Positions 44,096 to 55,731 of a stretch of 64,000 bases of DNA are shown here, in pieces. Below the pieces are notes generated by a model that ran no database searches, was not told the origin of the DNA, and was given only the letters and a program-made list of their open reading frames with translations. The stretch is from Magnaporthiopsis rhizophila (taxonomy: Eukaryota; Ascomycota; Sordariomycetes; Magnaporthales; Magnaporthaceae). The stretch spans positions 248,001 to 312,000 of the forward strand of contig PYSS01000024.1 of NCBI GenBank assembly GCA_003049465.1, in the 5' to 3' direction. Each line of letters starts with the position of its first letter. Position 1 is the stretch's first letter. Both the position numbers and the translations under genes were made by a program.

Positions 44096-44778
44096 GCCTC
44101 GTTAGCTTTTTCTGGCACACATTAACAATCGAAGGATGGCTGGGGGCATACCTAATGACCCAGTGTCTCTATCACCCCTTCATATTCATGCGGTCATGGT
44201 ACGAGAGTGAACGGATTATAATGAAGATATTCCTTTTTTGATTCCCGAGTTTTCCCGCGTTCCTCTACAAGGTGGGAGATGGTATGTTGGCTCCTTCCGG
44301 AATGCCTTCTGGGCTCATATGCGAGTCCCTTGTGAAATGATCCGAGTATCCCATGATGACGACCCAAAGATAGGGGTGGTGAAGAGAGACCCTGGAAATT
44401 GGTCGTAAAACGCCGTAGCCCTTTTGGCTGGTACTGGCTTCCCCGCAATACTCGAGGCGTTTAGCCCACGCCGTGTCGGGTGCCCTCACAGCCTGGGCGT
44501 TCATAGCACTAGATCGTTACGTGCCGCAACCCTTTTTTTGTGTGTGTTTCTTTTCTCTTTTGTTCCACACAGCAAAACTGCACCCCAAGCAATAGACCTT
44601 GACAGGCTATGTCCGAATGTTCTGCCTGGGAAATAAGTGGCCTGTAGAGACTAGTTAGCAAGCTGGCGGCACAGCGTCCGGTTGAGAAGCACCAGACGCT
44701 TCTTTGGCGGGGCCACCTCTCTTACGTGGAGATCATGATTTCTTCATGGTGGAGAAGAAGGCCCACCGCAGTTTACCA
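44096..44778. other. Spacer between convergent genes
   Basis: 3' flanks of uba4 and pam17. Nothing supported. Confidence 0.5.
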
Positions 44779-45766
44779 CTAGATGAACGTGGTGCGCTTC
44801 TTCCTGAAGACCCTTTGGTCCTTCAGCCACTGGCGGTAGCCGGCGACGCTCTGGATCTTCTCGCCGTAAAAGTCGGGAACTAGAAGAGGGGAGGTCAGCT
44901 ATGGTGGACTTTTTATGCGCTTTGTCAGGGAGAGACACAAAACATACCCGGGTTGCTGGCCGATGCGCTAGATGGGTCGACACGGTTCTTCTTGATACGG
45001 GCAAAGAACTGAACCTCCTTCTACAGACGCAGGCAAGTTGGGCCCAATTAGTACCAAGAATGTCGAAGGAACTGGAAGCGAGCGGCAGGCGCATGGCGGG
45101 GATCAGGAAGCAGCCGAAAGGAGGCACCATCTCAGCCCTCGGCGCCACCTCCTCGCAGCAATGTCTTCATCCCGTATAGCCCCACCAGGTAGTCCGTACC
45201 TTGGTCATCTCCTTCTGGATGCTGCGCTTGAACATGTAGAAGACGGTGGTGCCGATGATGGGACCGAGCAGCCAGCCGAGGGCGGCGGCGCTGAAGGTCA
45301 TGAGCCCGAGCGTGATGAAGGGGTCCAGCGGGAACTGCGCCACGAGCCGGTCGAGCGCGCCCGTGCTCAGGAATATGGCGCCCGCCGTGCCGCCGCCGAA
45401 GCACGCGACGGTGCTGAAGGCCAGCTGGAGACGGCGACGCTGCTTGCGCAGCTTGAAGAATGTGTTCCAGTCCATCGCCTTGTCGTCGCCGGTCTGGCGC
45501 GAGGCAGGGCTCGTTGTCTGGACCTGGGCCGGAGTCGGGGTCGTCGAGGCGGCGCGAGCGCGCGACAAGAGGGCGGCGGTCGACATGATGGGCGAAGAGG
45601 GGGAGGCGCCGAGGCTGACAGAGAAGGGAGACTGGACGGCGCGGGCGCAGGGCTTGGGGCGCAGTGATGGAGAGGCGAGCGACGAGGCCATACGGAGGCC
45701 GGCGCCGCCGGTGCGCATGCGCGAGGGCACGGCGTGGAGCATGGCCGCCGTCCTGGAAACGAGCAT
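44779..45766 (-). CDS. pam17: Mitochondrial import motor subunit Pam17
   Basis: Three minus-strand exons (45200-45766, 44948-45020, 44779-44879) give 246 residues. The N-terminus is Arg/Ser/Ala rich without acidic residues for about 60 positions, as expected of a mitochondrial presequence. The Pam17 body shows MDWNTFFKLRKQRRRLQLAF, a first membrane segment around FGGGTAGAIFLSTG, DPFITLGLMTFSAAALGWLL, and then the matrix part KEVQFFARIKKNRVDPSSAS and VPDFYGEKIQSVAGYRQWLK. It belongs to the presequence-translocase-associated motor in the inner membrane. Small intron borders are GTACGG/GTAG and GTATGT/CTAG. An internal ATG at about 45586 is an alternative start, but would shorten the presequence. 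Confidence 0.92.
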
Positions 45767-46410
45767 CGTGTGCGGGGAACGGGGACTCGCCAGGCGGGCT
45801 TTGCGGGAGGTTGTGATATCACGTCAATGGGTAGGCTAGTGTAGAGGGGGCTTGCGATAGTGTGTCGAGGCTATACGTGCGAAGGCGACGGCGTGGTTTG
45901 TGTGTGTTCTGTTTCGCGATGGTTGAGCGAGGAGGCCGGCCTGCGTGGACCAGGGAGTTCAATATCAATGGAGCTTGGCTCTCGCCTGAGATTCTGCTCA
46001 ACTTTTCCAGTCGAGCGGGCTGCGAAGTGGAGCTCCAAAACCTTGGCAGATGTGCTGTTGCAGGGCTGCTGCCGCTGTGGGCATTTTGGGCCGGTTAGCC
46101 CCCTGAACTATGGAACCAACGATGATCGGCGTAACGTCATGTCACCACATACCCCAGGGCGCCCCAGCTATCCGTTGGGCTCCGCACTGGGGCTTGGAGC
46201 TTGCCTGCTCGGGAAAGCACCCCTGCCTGGGCGCATAGTTCGCGCTGCAGGAACAGGCCGAGGCTGGAAGATCTGGGTTGGAGAAGGATCGGAGCGCTGT
46301 GCCTGCGTTTGGAGCACAGCCGACAGGAAGCACTTGCACACCCCTTTTGCCCAAACAGCCTATACAACCTACACCGCCTACATGTATGTCCTGCATGACG
46401 TGGTATCCAT
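45767..46410. promoter_or_regulatory. Spacer upstream of pam17
   Basis: Holds the promoter of pam17 and the 3' flank of the thioesterase. No gene seen. Confidence 0.45.
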
Positions 46411-47001
46411 TTACAGCTTTGGCTTTTCGCGGTAAACGAACAGTGCCTCCGCCTTAGCCAGCGCATTCCCATCCCCATTTTCAAGCACGGCCGAGAGAAA
46501 CACCTTGCGACCATCGATCTTGTCGACCCGAGCTCTGCAGAGCACGACGGCACAGGCGGGAACAGGTTTAAGAAACGTCGTGTTCAGGTACGCCGTCATG
46601 GCCGGGATCTTGGGCCAGACGCGCCTGAGCATATTGAGGACGAGAATGGAGCCTGTTGCTTCGTCGAACAGTGCGGCGACAATGCCGCCTTGGATGGTGG
46701 CTGGGTAGCCATTGAGGCCGCTGCCGAGACGGAACAGGAGTGTTAGTTCCTTCACGGCTTCTTCCGGCTGTGGGGTTTTGTATATGGACAGGTAGGCCGA
46801 GATGTTGTCCTTGTTGTTGAGCGTGTACGCGAATAGCTCGTCCTCTCCGCTCGGTTTGCGATAACGGCTGGCTGGAATCTCAACGGTCATGCTGGGCTCT
46901 GTCAGGAGCTTGGCACACCATGGTTCTGAGATGAAGGATGCAATGGCCTCGTCCCTTGTCAGGCCAGTGTTTGTATAGGACGGCTTTATCGTCCAAGTCA
47001 T
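46411..47001 (-). CDS. Hotdog-fold thioesterase family protein
   Basis: Single exon, 196 residues. GYPATIQGGIVAALFDEATG has the hotdog helix pattern of the PaaI/4HBT group, with Gly-Gly and the acidic residue in DEATG at the usual active-site place. AYLNTTFLKPVPACAVVLCR and KIDGRKVFLSAVLENGDGNA supply the following strands, and AKAEALFVY ends the domain. No targeting signal is evident, so a soluble acyl-CoA thioesterase role is likely, with substrate unknown. Confidence 0.85.
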   Translation of the reverse strand: MTWTIKPSYTNTGLTRDEAIASFISEPWCAKLLTEPSMTVEIPASRYRKPSGEDELFAYTLNNKDNISAYLSIYKTPQPEEAVKELTLLFRLGSGLNGYPATIQGGIVAALFDEATGSILVLNMLRRVWPKIPAMTAYLNTTFLKPVPACAVVLCRARVDKIDGRKVFLSAVLENGDGNALAKAEALFVYREKPKL

Positions 47002-47568
47002 TGTGGCGTTAGGCGGCGCGGTGAATGAGTGACACGATGGGTATGGAATAATGGGAGATGTCTAAACCGTTGAGTTCCGCCTCGGCTGAAGAATTAATGG
47101 GAGCTCCTGCCTGGCGTGTGAAATATTACTCAAGGAAAAAAAAAACTAGCCTAAACAATACCCCACCACCTAAGCCCAGCGCTGGCAGGGGTATCTGTGG
47201 TGCTAAACCATATGCATCTGCCAGGCGGTCAGCCCTGGTTCGCGACCAAAGCTCACCCATGCGCGTGTTGTCCGTGCCTCCGTCGCACTTTCCTCGGCGA
47301 GCTCACATCACAGGGCCAAGCCTTGAGGTCTTCACGCCCGCCCAGGACTCCCCGCGAGGTGACCATTATCTGGGCCCGTCGTGAAGCTCTCATTGTCTAC
47401 ACCGTTTCTATCTTCTGTTCCTCCAGCGCATTTATTCACCCACTGCGCAACAATCAGCGATCTCACAACCACCGTTCCATGCCTTCGTCGAGAAACGGCC
47501 ATCTCCACACAAAGCTACGTCCATCGCTCTCGTAGAAACCGCTCGAACAGAGAGGGGGCGAGGCCGCA
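47002..47568. promoter_or_regulatory. Divergent promoter region
   Basis: Shared by the thioesterase (minus) and the chromodomain gene (plus). Nothing else recognised. Confidence 0.45.
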
Positions 47569-49816
47569 ATGGGGGACGGCCGGCCGGTCAAGCGCGCCAA
47601 GCGCACCAACGAGGACGGCACGAGCGCTGCGCCGCCCCGCGGTCCCAGTATCACGATCCCCATTCCCGTGACGAACCGCCCTCCGCCCTCGCATCGCCCA
47701 ACCTACGTCCCCGGCTCAGGCCCTCCGTCGGGCAAGATCCGGCTCATGCCCGAGACGGACGACAGCACGGGCTATATCGTTGACAAGCTCGTCCTCCCCG
47801 CCGGCCCTATCGACGACCCCACGGTCCAGCGCCGCATGTACTACATTGTCAGCTGGACGGATATACCGCTCGCGCGTGTGGCCATTGACTGCTCCAAGGC
47901 GCTCGAATACCTCACCCCGAGGTGTATCGAGGACTGGGAGTACGAGGACTGTCTGAGGCGCGAGCGTGAGAAGCAAGAGGCTGCCTTGGAGGCCATCAAA
48001 AATGCGCCCGTTCGCAGGAAGCCCGGCCGCCCACCCAAGAACCGCATTCTAGCCGATGCCGAAAAGGTCCAGGCCGAGGAGGAGGCTTTGCGGTCGAGCC
48101 AGCCGTCTGCTGGCGGCCCTTCGCTGTCCTCGCCGCAAAAGGTCCGCGCGACGGGCCTTGTCTCGCGCGACGTTGGAGACGGGGATAATGATAGGCTCGA
48201 TTCAGACGTCGAGGCTGTTGAGTTTTACGACGAGGAAGATATGGATGCCGACGAAGACGAGGACGAGGACGAGGATGACCTCCTTCGGCAGGTTTTCCTG
48301 GAGCAGGCCCAGAGGAACGCCCGCGCCGATGAGCTGGACGACGACTACAACGACTACGACCAGCTAGCAGATGGCAGGACGGTGGTCCGGCTCGATGACG
48401 CGCCTGTGAGCCAGCAGCTTCCGGCGCGGGCCGTCAAATCCCAGCTTGCCAGTAGCTACGCATCCACGCCCATCCCTGCGAGCGTTGCGCCATCCCCGTC
48501 GGCCACCGCCTCGGCTAAGAAGCAGGATGGTGGAACAGGTCGGGGCCCTTGTGCTCGCAGCCTGCCTCCCCCGGAGGTTGCCGCTCGCGCCAGGGCTCGC
48601 CAGCAGCAGGAGCCGGCCGCCGCGTCCTCTTCAGCCACTGCGCTGCCACAGCTGCGGCGTGTCATGGACGACACCGATGACGGTGACAACGCTCTTTCAG
48701 TCTCTGCACCAGCGCGATCGCCCTCCCCAAAGTACACTGGCAAGGGCAAGCAGCTGGTCTATGCCGCCAGGGACGAGGAGTCTAACCGCACAAACAAGGG
48801 CAAAGAGCCTGTCCACACTAGCAAGGGCAAAGAGCCTGCTAGACCTATTTCCCAGACCCCCATCCCGCTCCCGAGTTATGTCTCTACCCCGTCGCTCAGC
48901 AACAAAAACGTCACGCCGGCGAATGATGCAGGAGGCAATGGTGGTCCCGCCGCCTCCCTGCTGGCGACTGAGGCTCCTCCGGAACTAGGTACTGATGGAG
49001 AGACCTTCTACGAGATCGAACGGCTGGAGGGCGTCCAGTTCAAGGATATCGACGGCGTCGGCTCCCTCTTCTTCCTCGTCCGTTGGAAAGGCGACTGGGG
49101 TGAGGAGGAGAACCCGACCTGGGAGCCGGAGGAGAACTTGGAACCGTCCCTGGTCAAGCGGTTTCTCAGGGCGCAGAGGAAGGCCGCGGAAGAGTCGGGC
49201 GGGGTGATGCCGCCGTCCGCAATCCCTGCGTCACAGCATGCGAGAGCAACTACCAGCAAGGCCGCCCGGTCCAGCAGCGTCACAGTTACTGTTGAGGCCG
49301 GCCGAAGCGCTAGCAGCTATCTCGGGAACTCGAACACCTCGGTAGCGACTCCTACGACCAGCCTAGCGCAGCCGGGTGACATCCGACCTCGTAAGCCCCA
49401 GACACCGGGACCGACCCGACGGGATGCTACCATATTCGAGTATTTTCCGATCGCAAACGGGCCGCCACAGGATCACAAGGTTCCCGTCGCAAGCGGACCG
49501 TCCCGAGATGACGAGGGAGATCATAACATGGAGGACGGCGACAGCGAGGACGCGTTCGACGTCGAGGACAGCGATAAGGACGATTCCAGGGAGCGACGCG
49601 GTCTCGCTGGTCTAGCTAATGGGTACGCTTTCTTCCTTTCTGGGTTACTTTCGATATGTATCACAATCCCGTCGTTTCACACATACTAACTCGCATGGCT
49701 ATTACACCTGCAGCTCGTACCAGCCTCCGATGGGAGTCCACCTTCCGAAGCCGGTCCTCCCCAAGGCTGTCAGGGAGTCGCTCCCTAGCATTCGTCCGCG
49801 TACTTCGCGGAGATGA
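47569..49816 (+). CDS. Chromodomain protein with AT-hook-like motif
   Basis: Two exons (47569-49622, 49714-49816) give 718 residues. A divergent chromo-like segment lies at about residues 65-125 (YIVDKLVLP, RRMYYIVSWTDIPL, CIEDWEYED). It is followed by RRKPGRPPKNR, an AT-hook-like DNA-binding motif. A classical chromodomain follows at about 478-530: FYEIERLEGVQFKDIDGVGS, FFLVRWKGDW and NPTWEPEENL, with the aromatic cage residues in place. Between them is an acidic run (DADEDEDEDEDD) and disordered Ser/Pro sequence with a short KGKEP repeat. The C-terminus is disordered and acidic. It probably reads methylated histone tails in the nucleus; whether it belongs to a heterochromatin complex cannot be told. 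Confidence 0.85.
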
Positions 49817-51836
49817 AGCAGGCACACAGCAGCCATCCTTCCTCACTAGGCTCTCGGTGCGCAAGAGCCACTCCCCAAATTCTCTGTTTTGTAGCCGGGA
49901 CCGGATCGAGGTGATCCGTCGTCTTGCACGCCGCCTACAACATCTTCTTTCTCTCCGAGGCCTATATCTCCGGAGCCTCGTGTGTCGTACAAGCAAGCTG
50001 CTTCTATGTTTCAGCAGCTACACATCCCACTGTTTATGTACTCATCGCTCTCGGGATGCACATTGCCCCTTTTTACGAGGGCAACTGCATGGCAGCACGC
50101 GTCGTGCTATGGGCATGCCCGCCCGCTCGACTGCTTCTCTCTACGTTGATTTTTGTTTTTCTTCGTGTAATTTTAGCGAGCACCGCATGGCGTCCCGGGT
50201 CCTGGGTGCTGTCGGACGATCTTTTTTTTCTTTCTTTCTTTTTTCTTGTCGGCAAAAAAGTCGAAGGGGAGATCATCCTCCTGGGAAACGGGGGGAGTTG
50301 TGTGTCTAGGTGGCATCCCAGGCGCCTACATCTTCGGAATGACTTCAAGCCTGATTTGCTTGGGAGAGATTCGACTGGTTACAGTCGCTGTTATACTACG
50401 ACACGAGAAAAGAAAAGGGAAATAATAAAACACAATTAAAACAAAAAAAAAAAGTCACCTGGCTTGTAGGTGTGATCATCGCAACCAAAATCGCTAACCA
50501 TCCGAACAAGCGCCGCGTTCGGTTGAGCCTCTGGACCGCGGCTTGGTACCAGCACACGCATACGGGCGCTTTGTACTATCTGTTAACCGGCCCCGTTTCG
50601 TTGCGTTTCCTCTTCTCCTAGATGGCATGGCGAAATCACTTGGAACCTCTAATCCGCGTGCCATCGGGGCGATAGAGACGGGCATTGACATAGCTGGTCC
50701 TGTTGTTATCGGTTTCACTCAGGATCTGCTGGTACTTTTTAAGTCTTCCTCGCCGTCCTCCGCGACCTCGCCGCTTGGATGGATGGTCCCTGTTGAAGCT
50801 GCTGCAGGAGGTGCCCGACATGCAGACGTGCAGCTGAGTACCTCGACCAGGTCACTGGTACGTAGAAAGAAGAGAAAGAAGGAGGTTAACTACAATGGCT
50901 GCATCTGGTGGGACGATGACGATAACTGGTGGTAGATCGCAAGTTGGAACTATGCAAACAAACGTAAGGGCCATCGTGCAACTGTTCCAATCTTGGGTGG
51001 TAGTGATGGCCCAGGCGTTTGTGAGAAGAAGAAGAAGAAAAAGAAGCAGGTTAGATCTTTATGGCCTGCCAAGGCACAGCAAAGAGCCAACATTACCTAT
51101 CCTTCCAGGGCTACCGCCACCGGCACATCGAACGTCCTTGCCCTTGTCTTCTTCCTATCTCTTGGTCTTCGCTGGCTCGGCCGTCGGATGTGTGGTGGGC
51201 TCCCGAGAGTCTCGGCCGGTCTGTTGCTGGCACTGGGCCCTGTGCCCCCCTCCGACTGGACGGCATCCTAGGAGAGTTAGGTGTCGGGCGTGGCCCAGCA
51301 GAATATTCTCTGCTTCGTCCGTGGGGAACCCCTCGCCTCTCTACGGGTCGGAGACTTTACATGGGGATTTGGGGGCGCCGCACGTATGTTGGAACGGACA
51401 AGTAGACGGAAGCGGCGGCATTATCACCGCCCTTGGCGTCGCCTTCTTGATAATAATTATCTACCTCATCCTCCGTAGCAAATCGTCTAAAACGTGATAG
51501 CTCTGCTCCAAATGGTCTGGCCCCATCGCCTCCCTGTTGGCGTCATCGCCAAACACCTGTCCTGCCTCTTCGGGTTCCCAGAATGTCGTGCCATGGCAGT
51601 GCCTCTGCCACAGCCCAGAGGTCCGAGAACTCTGTTTCTCTTTGGGGCCTCTCTGTACCTCTGCCGCCAGGAACTTGCCTTCTTTCATCTGCTGTAGGTA
51701 TGGGTCTTTGAGTCGCAAACGAGGGACTCGCTGCCACTGATATGGTTGTGCCCAAGACACAGTGCGCACGGCGGCATGCAGGCTGCCAGTCCTACCATGC
51801 GTGGGGTACTGCAAGCTAACACCATAACGAATCCAG
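49817..51836. other. Unresolved 2 kb region with open frames
   Basis: I cannot build a credible gene here. A 200-codon plus-strand frame (50895-51497) ends with a membrane-like segment (GIITALGVAFLIIIIYLIL), and another (from 50630) starts MAKSLGTSNPRAIGAIETGI. One or both could be 5' exons of the gene that continues at 51837, since that gene lacks a start. A GTACTG...ATCCAG end just before 51837, with a CTAAC branch-like site, supports an upstream exon. Confidence 0.35.
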
Positions 51837-53733
51837 CCAGGCCGTCAGGAAGACCGTCTATGTCGGGGCTTCTTGTCCACAGCATCAGCAGGGTGGGAGT
51901 TCTGACGCAGCCTCCGCCGATCTCATTCCCAGTGTTCCCGCCGCCGACCCCTCAAGTACCGATGTTGCCGGGGTATTCGACGTGTTGCTGCGGTACCAGG
52001 ATCTGGAGCTTCTCTGGCCTCAGGTTATCCGACTATCTGGTTCCCCGGAGGCTGCTTACCACACGGCCGAGACGTTCATCCAACGTTTCTTGGGGGACGC
52101 CGTCCTGTTGCCGCGTCCCACAGCCGGGTATCCCGATGTCCCACAATCGCAATATCAACAACGTATCAGAGTCGACACACGCGCCGAAGCCCTCCGCTTC
52201 GTGTTACTGAACAAGGCGGACATAGCCAAATCGATCTTGGAACTGCACCGACATCTACTCGATCCCGAGTCCGCGCTTGTGTCCGTCAACAAATGGAGCA
52301 GCAAGGATATAAATATTTGTTCTGCCAGGGCTCTGGAAAGGCGGAAGCGTGGCATCACAGCTAAGTTTTTACTTCTACGAGCGCCAATCGTATCAATGCA
52401 GTCCGGAACCAAAGACTACGTCCGACAGAAATCGCGGTTGAGTCCCATCGTTTACCCCTTCCAGACCCTCCTGGTGCGACTTTCGAACGGCCTGGAGATT
52501 TTGGAGCAGAGACGCAGGCCAATACGAGATGGCGCAAAAAGGATCGAGTGGACTTGTGTGAGTTGTGTTGTACCGTGGGCTGCTAAAACTTGTGGGAAGG
52601 CTTGATGTGTTCATTAACTAATTAATCGGCTACGTGTTCTTAACAGAGATGTGGAAGAAAGATCTTTGATGACTACGAACCGTCTCATCAAGAGGCTGCT
52701 GCCAGCAAGGTGTTCCCGCGCTTGGAGTACAATCTGAAAGCTTACCCCAGTGTTGCCACAAGCCCCAGCTCCGAATCGTCCGAGGGCTCTGGGTCGGAGA
52801 CCGCCGCGCAAACCTGGCTTCTCTTTATTCCGAGCTTCTTCAAAGCCCTAGCCGTCTCTTTTTCCCCCAGCCTTCCACAACACAACAGCACATCGCCGCT
52901 GGACCCTGCCCGACTTGGCGTCTGCCCACAGCCGGCTGCAACAGACCCAAGAAGAGGCACCCATACATTCCTGCTCCTCTGTCTGCCTTTCATGCGGACC
53001 GCGATCAAGCTACTACATCTGGAGACTTGCACAATTTACTCGGATCAGGAGTTCTTCCACGCCTTGGCGTACCACTACTGGACATCCAGGGGTCGAACGC
53101 GCTGGGCAGGGTTGAGAAGAGTCCGGTCGTTGAAGTTCGTCGAGGTAAGGGTAGCTACGGAACACCGCCGAGCTAACTAGCTACCGTGTGACATTGCATG
53201 GTAATAATTAATACGTTGCTCGGCACAACAACAGAAAAAGAAAGGCGAGGCAACAGGCGTGCTAATCCGTTTGCCATATGCTCCTCTAGTTCGAGGTCTT
53301 CCAGAGCGAGCTGGTCAACATCCGGCAGTGCCCCAGCCTGCCCCCAAAGTCCCTATCCGAGTACAGGTACGAGCCCGCACTTACGGTGCCGCCCATCGGT
53401 TCAAACCTCCTGACGCACCTGTTCGAGAACCCGGACCATGCCGACGTGCTGCCCGTCCTTTTTAGCCGGATACCAAAGAAGCTGCACTCGAGACTCACGG
53501 CGTGTCGGGTTCAGGGCAGCTCGGTCGGCTGGGGGATTCAGGTCGACGAGGGGCTGAACTGGCTTGCGCTGCTTGTGTGGGGCAGCGTCGGCTTTGCCGT
53601 CTGTCTGGTCGTTGCGGTGGCGTGGACGCTGGCTCGGGGCGATGTCCAGGGCGGGTTCGCTGTTGCCTCGTTCTTGCTGGCTTTCCTGGTCTTTTGTGGC
53701 GGGGCGGCTCATGCGGAGATGTCGTCGTGGTGA
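51837..53733 (+). CDS. Fungal membrane protein of unknown function, 5' end not defined
   Basis: Three exons are clear: 51837-52557, 52647-53144 and 53290-53733, with in-phase GTGAGT/ACAG and GTAAGG/CTAG introns; the 5' end is open. The first join gives RIEWTCRCGRKIFDDYE, the hallmark of a family common in fungi next to HET-type genes. Other shared blocks are LLLCLPFMRTAIKLLHLE, DQEFFHALAYHYWTSRGR, SLKFVEFEVFQSELVNIRQC, YEPALTVPPIGSNLLTHLFE and CRVQGSSVGWGIQVDEGLNW. Two membrane segments close the protein (LALLVWGSVGFAVCLVVAVA and GGFAVASFLLAFLVFCGGAA). No enzymatic motif is seen. Function unknown; the family name is not settled. Confidence 0.72.
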
Positions 53734-54399
53734 CTGGCCGATATCGAGGTGCTGGGTCGGGCAGGGCAATAAAGAGGCTGTTATGGGTAGCTATTTTTTT
53801 TTTTTTGTATTTGTTTGTGATTTTCCCCTTTCTTTTTATACTCCTGATTCTTCGAGCGTCTTTGCTCCCATAACGGATTTTCTCCTTCCTTTAATTCTAT
53901 ACGCCGTAATGGGATGATTTCTTCAACTGATTATCCGGCACGATAATTATAACATTTGAAAAAGAAATGGCAAAAGCTTGAACGGACCGTAAGTTTTCTA
54001 CTAAAAGGGGCCGGTTCGATATGAATTATTAAAAGTGCTTTTTTTCATATAAAAGTTAAAAATGAAGGGTTCATTATTTGTTACGAAGGTATAACCTTTA
54101 CACAATATATAAAACGAAAGTTAAACCAATTAAAAGCTTGTGTTAACGAATTGCTTTACGCGTATATCTGTAATTCTTTTGGTACCGGCAACTTTCAGGT
54201 GCAAACACATAATTTTTATTTTTTATTTTTTAAAAAAAACACGTACTGTCCAACACGCCCAGAGTCTTTATAACCTCTATATGCGTTCCTAATCGTAGGT
54301 ATTACCAGAGTGAATAAAGAAACGCCCTAAAGACTAAAATCTCAGTAGAAGGACTCTCGCGTACCGAACGTGCCCCCATTTCCTCAAGCTGCGAGTCCT
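53734..54399. other. AT-rich gene-free block
   Basis: Marked AT-rich stretch, especially 53930-54250, unlike the GC-rich genes on both sides. No gene or transposon protein can be read. It may be a small RIP-affected or decayed repeat, but only composition supports that. Confidence 0.5.
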
Positions 54400-55731
54400 T
54401 CATCCCTCTTTCCACACCAGCACACCCTCCTCGTACAGCCCTGTAATAATTCCCATGCCCTTATCCACATCCCTGACAGCGGTGCTGCTTGATCCGAATC
54501 CGGCGTGGGCGACGTATATGTGCCTCAGCCCGGCCTCCTCCGTCCACTCACTAACCCAGCTCGGCGCCGACTTTTTAGCTCTGTTGCAGTCGGCCGCTTC
54601 CGCTTCGCCCGATCCGTGTAGAGCGTCCATGCAGACGCGGCGCGCCTCCTTCACCTTATTCAGCGAGCCGGGGTGCGGGTGACCGGCAATGAGGAGCACG
54701 CCGCGCTTGTCGACCGAGATGTTGTCTGGGAAGAAGGGCACGGGGATCTTGCGGAGGAGGAGGAGTTCTCCCCGGGCGCTGCTGCTGTCGGCACCGAGCC
54801 GCGAACCGATCTCGTATAGGTAGACGGCGAGATTGCTTGTGGAGGCTACGGCCAACGTGGTTGTGTTCAGCAGGGCGACGCCATTGGCGAACGGTAGTCT
54901 GACGGCCGTGTGGGCTTCGAGCACAGGCTCTGCTTGGGAGTTCGACTCCAGGGCGAGATCGTCGAGCTTGAGGTACGTGACGCCGGCGAGCGGAGAGGCT
55001 AGGTACGTCTCCAGGAACGACAGCCAGGGGTAGGCGCCCACCGGGAAGAAGTGGTCGTTGGTGACGTACAGTGCGTTCTTCGTGACGGCTGCTATCGAGT
55101 TGGGTGAGTAGATCAAGGGGTGGGTGATGGTGCGGAGGTATCTGGCGACCGGCGGATCTGCCTCCAGGTCGAGCCTGAAGATCTCGAGGCGGGAGCCGTG
55201 TCTGTGGTGGTTGGCGACGAAAAGTCTGCCGCTCGGGGCGTGGTACTCGATCCCGAGCGGGTGGAAGTCGGCCTCCAACCCGTCCTTGCCGCCGCCATAC
55301 CCGACCAGCTGGATCTTCTTCAGGGCGTTGCCCTCGCTTGGCTCGTCGTACCGGTACATGAGCAGGTCTCCGTTGGGCACCAGGTCGCGCTTCTTGGCAA
55401 AGGCGCCCATGACCGTGTTCCAACCGTCCCTACCCCTGTCGCAGCTGAGGATGGCGGCGTGGGTGTGCTCGAGCAGGACGACATCCTCGCAGTTGCGGAC
55501 CTGGTGCTTCAGTCTCACGCTGCTGGATCCAAAGGCGGCGACGGAGGGCAGGCCGCCGTATGGCGGTCCATGGTTGAGGATTGTGGACAGGGCTGGCCAT
55601 CTTGTCCAAACGATGTACTGCAGGGCCAGTCCCAGCAGAATGGCAATCTAGAGCGGCGGTTGAGTTAGCTGGTTCGTATCAGTCCCGAAGTTGGTGTCTA
55701 TGGCGCTTACTATGCTGGCCCTGCCGGCCAT
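54400..55731 (-). CDS. Paraoxonase/arylesterase-like protein
   Basis: Two minus-strand exons (55711-55731 and 54400-55647) give 422 residues. The first codes MAGRASI only; the join gives a single N-terminal membrane anchor (IAILLGLALQYIVW). The six-bladed propeller pattern of paraoxonases is seen in CEDVVLLEHTHAAILSCDRG, HPLGIEYHAPSGRLFVANHH, SPNSIAAVTKNALYVTNDHF, LPFANGVALL, FFPDNISVDKRGVLLIAGHP and HAGFGSS. The Asn, Asp and Glu residues that bind the two calcium ions in PONs have counterparts (SPNSIAA, VTND, FPDNIS). It is likely a membrane-anchored lactonase or esterase of the secretory pathway. Substrate unknown. Confidence 0.85.
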
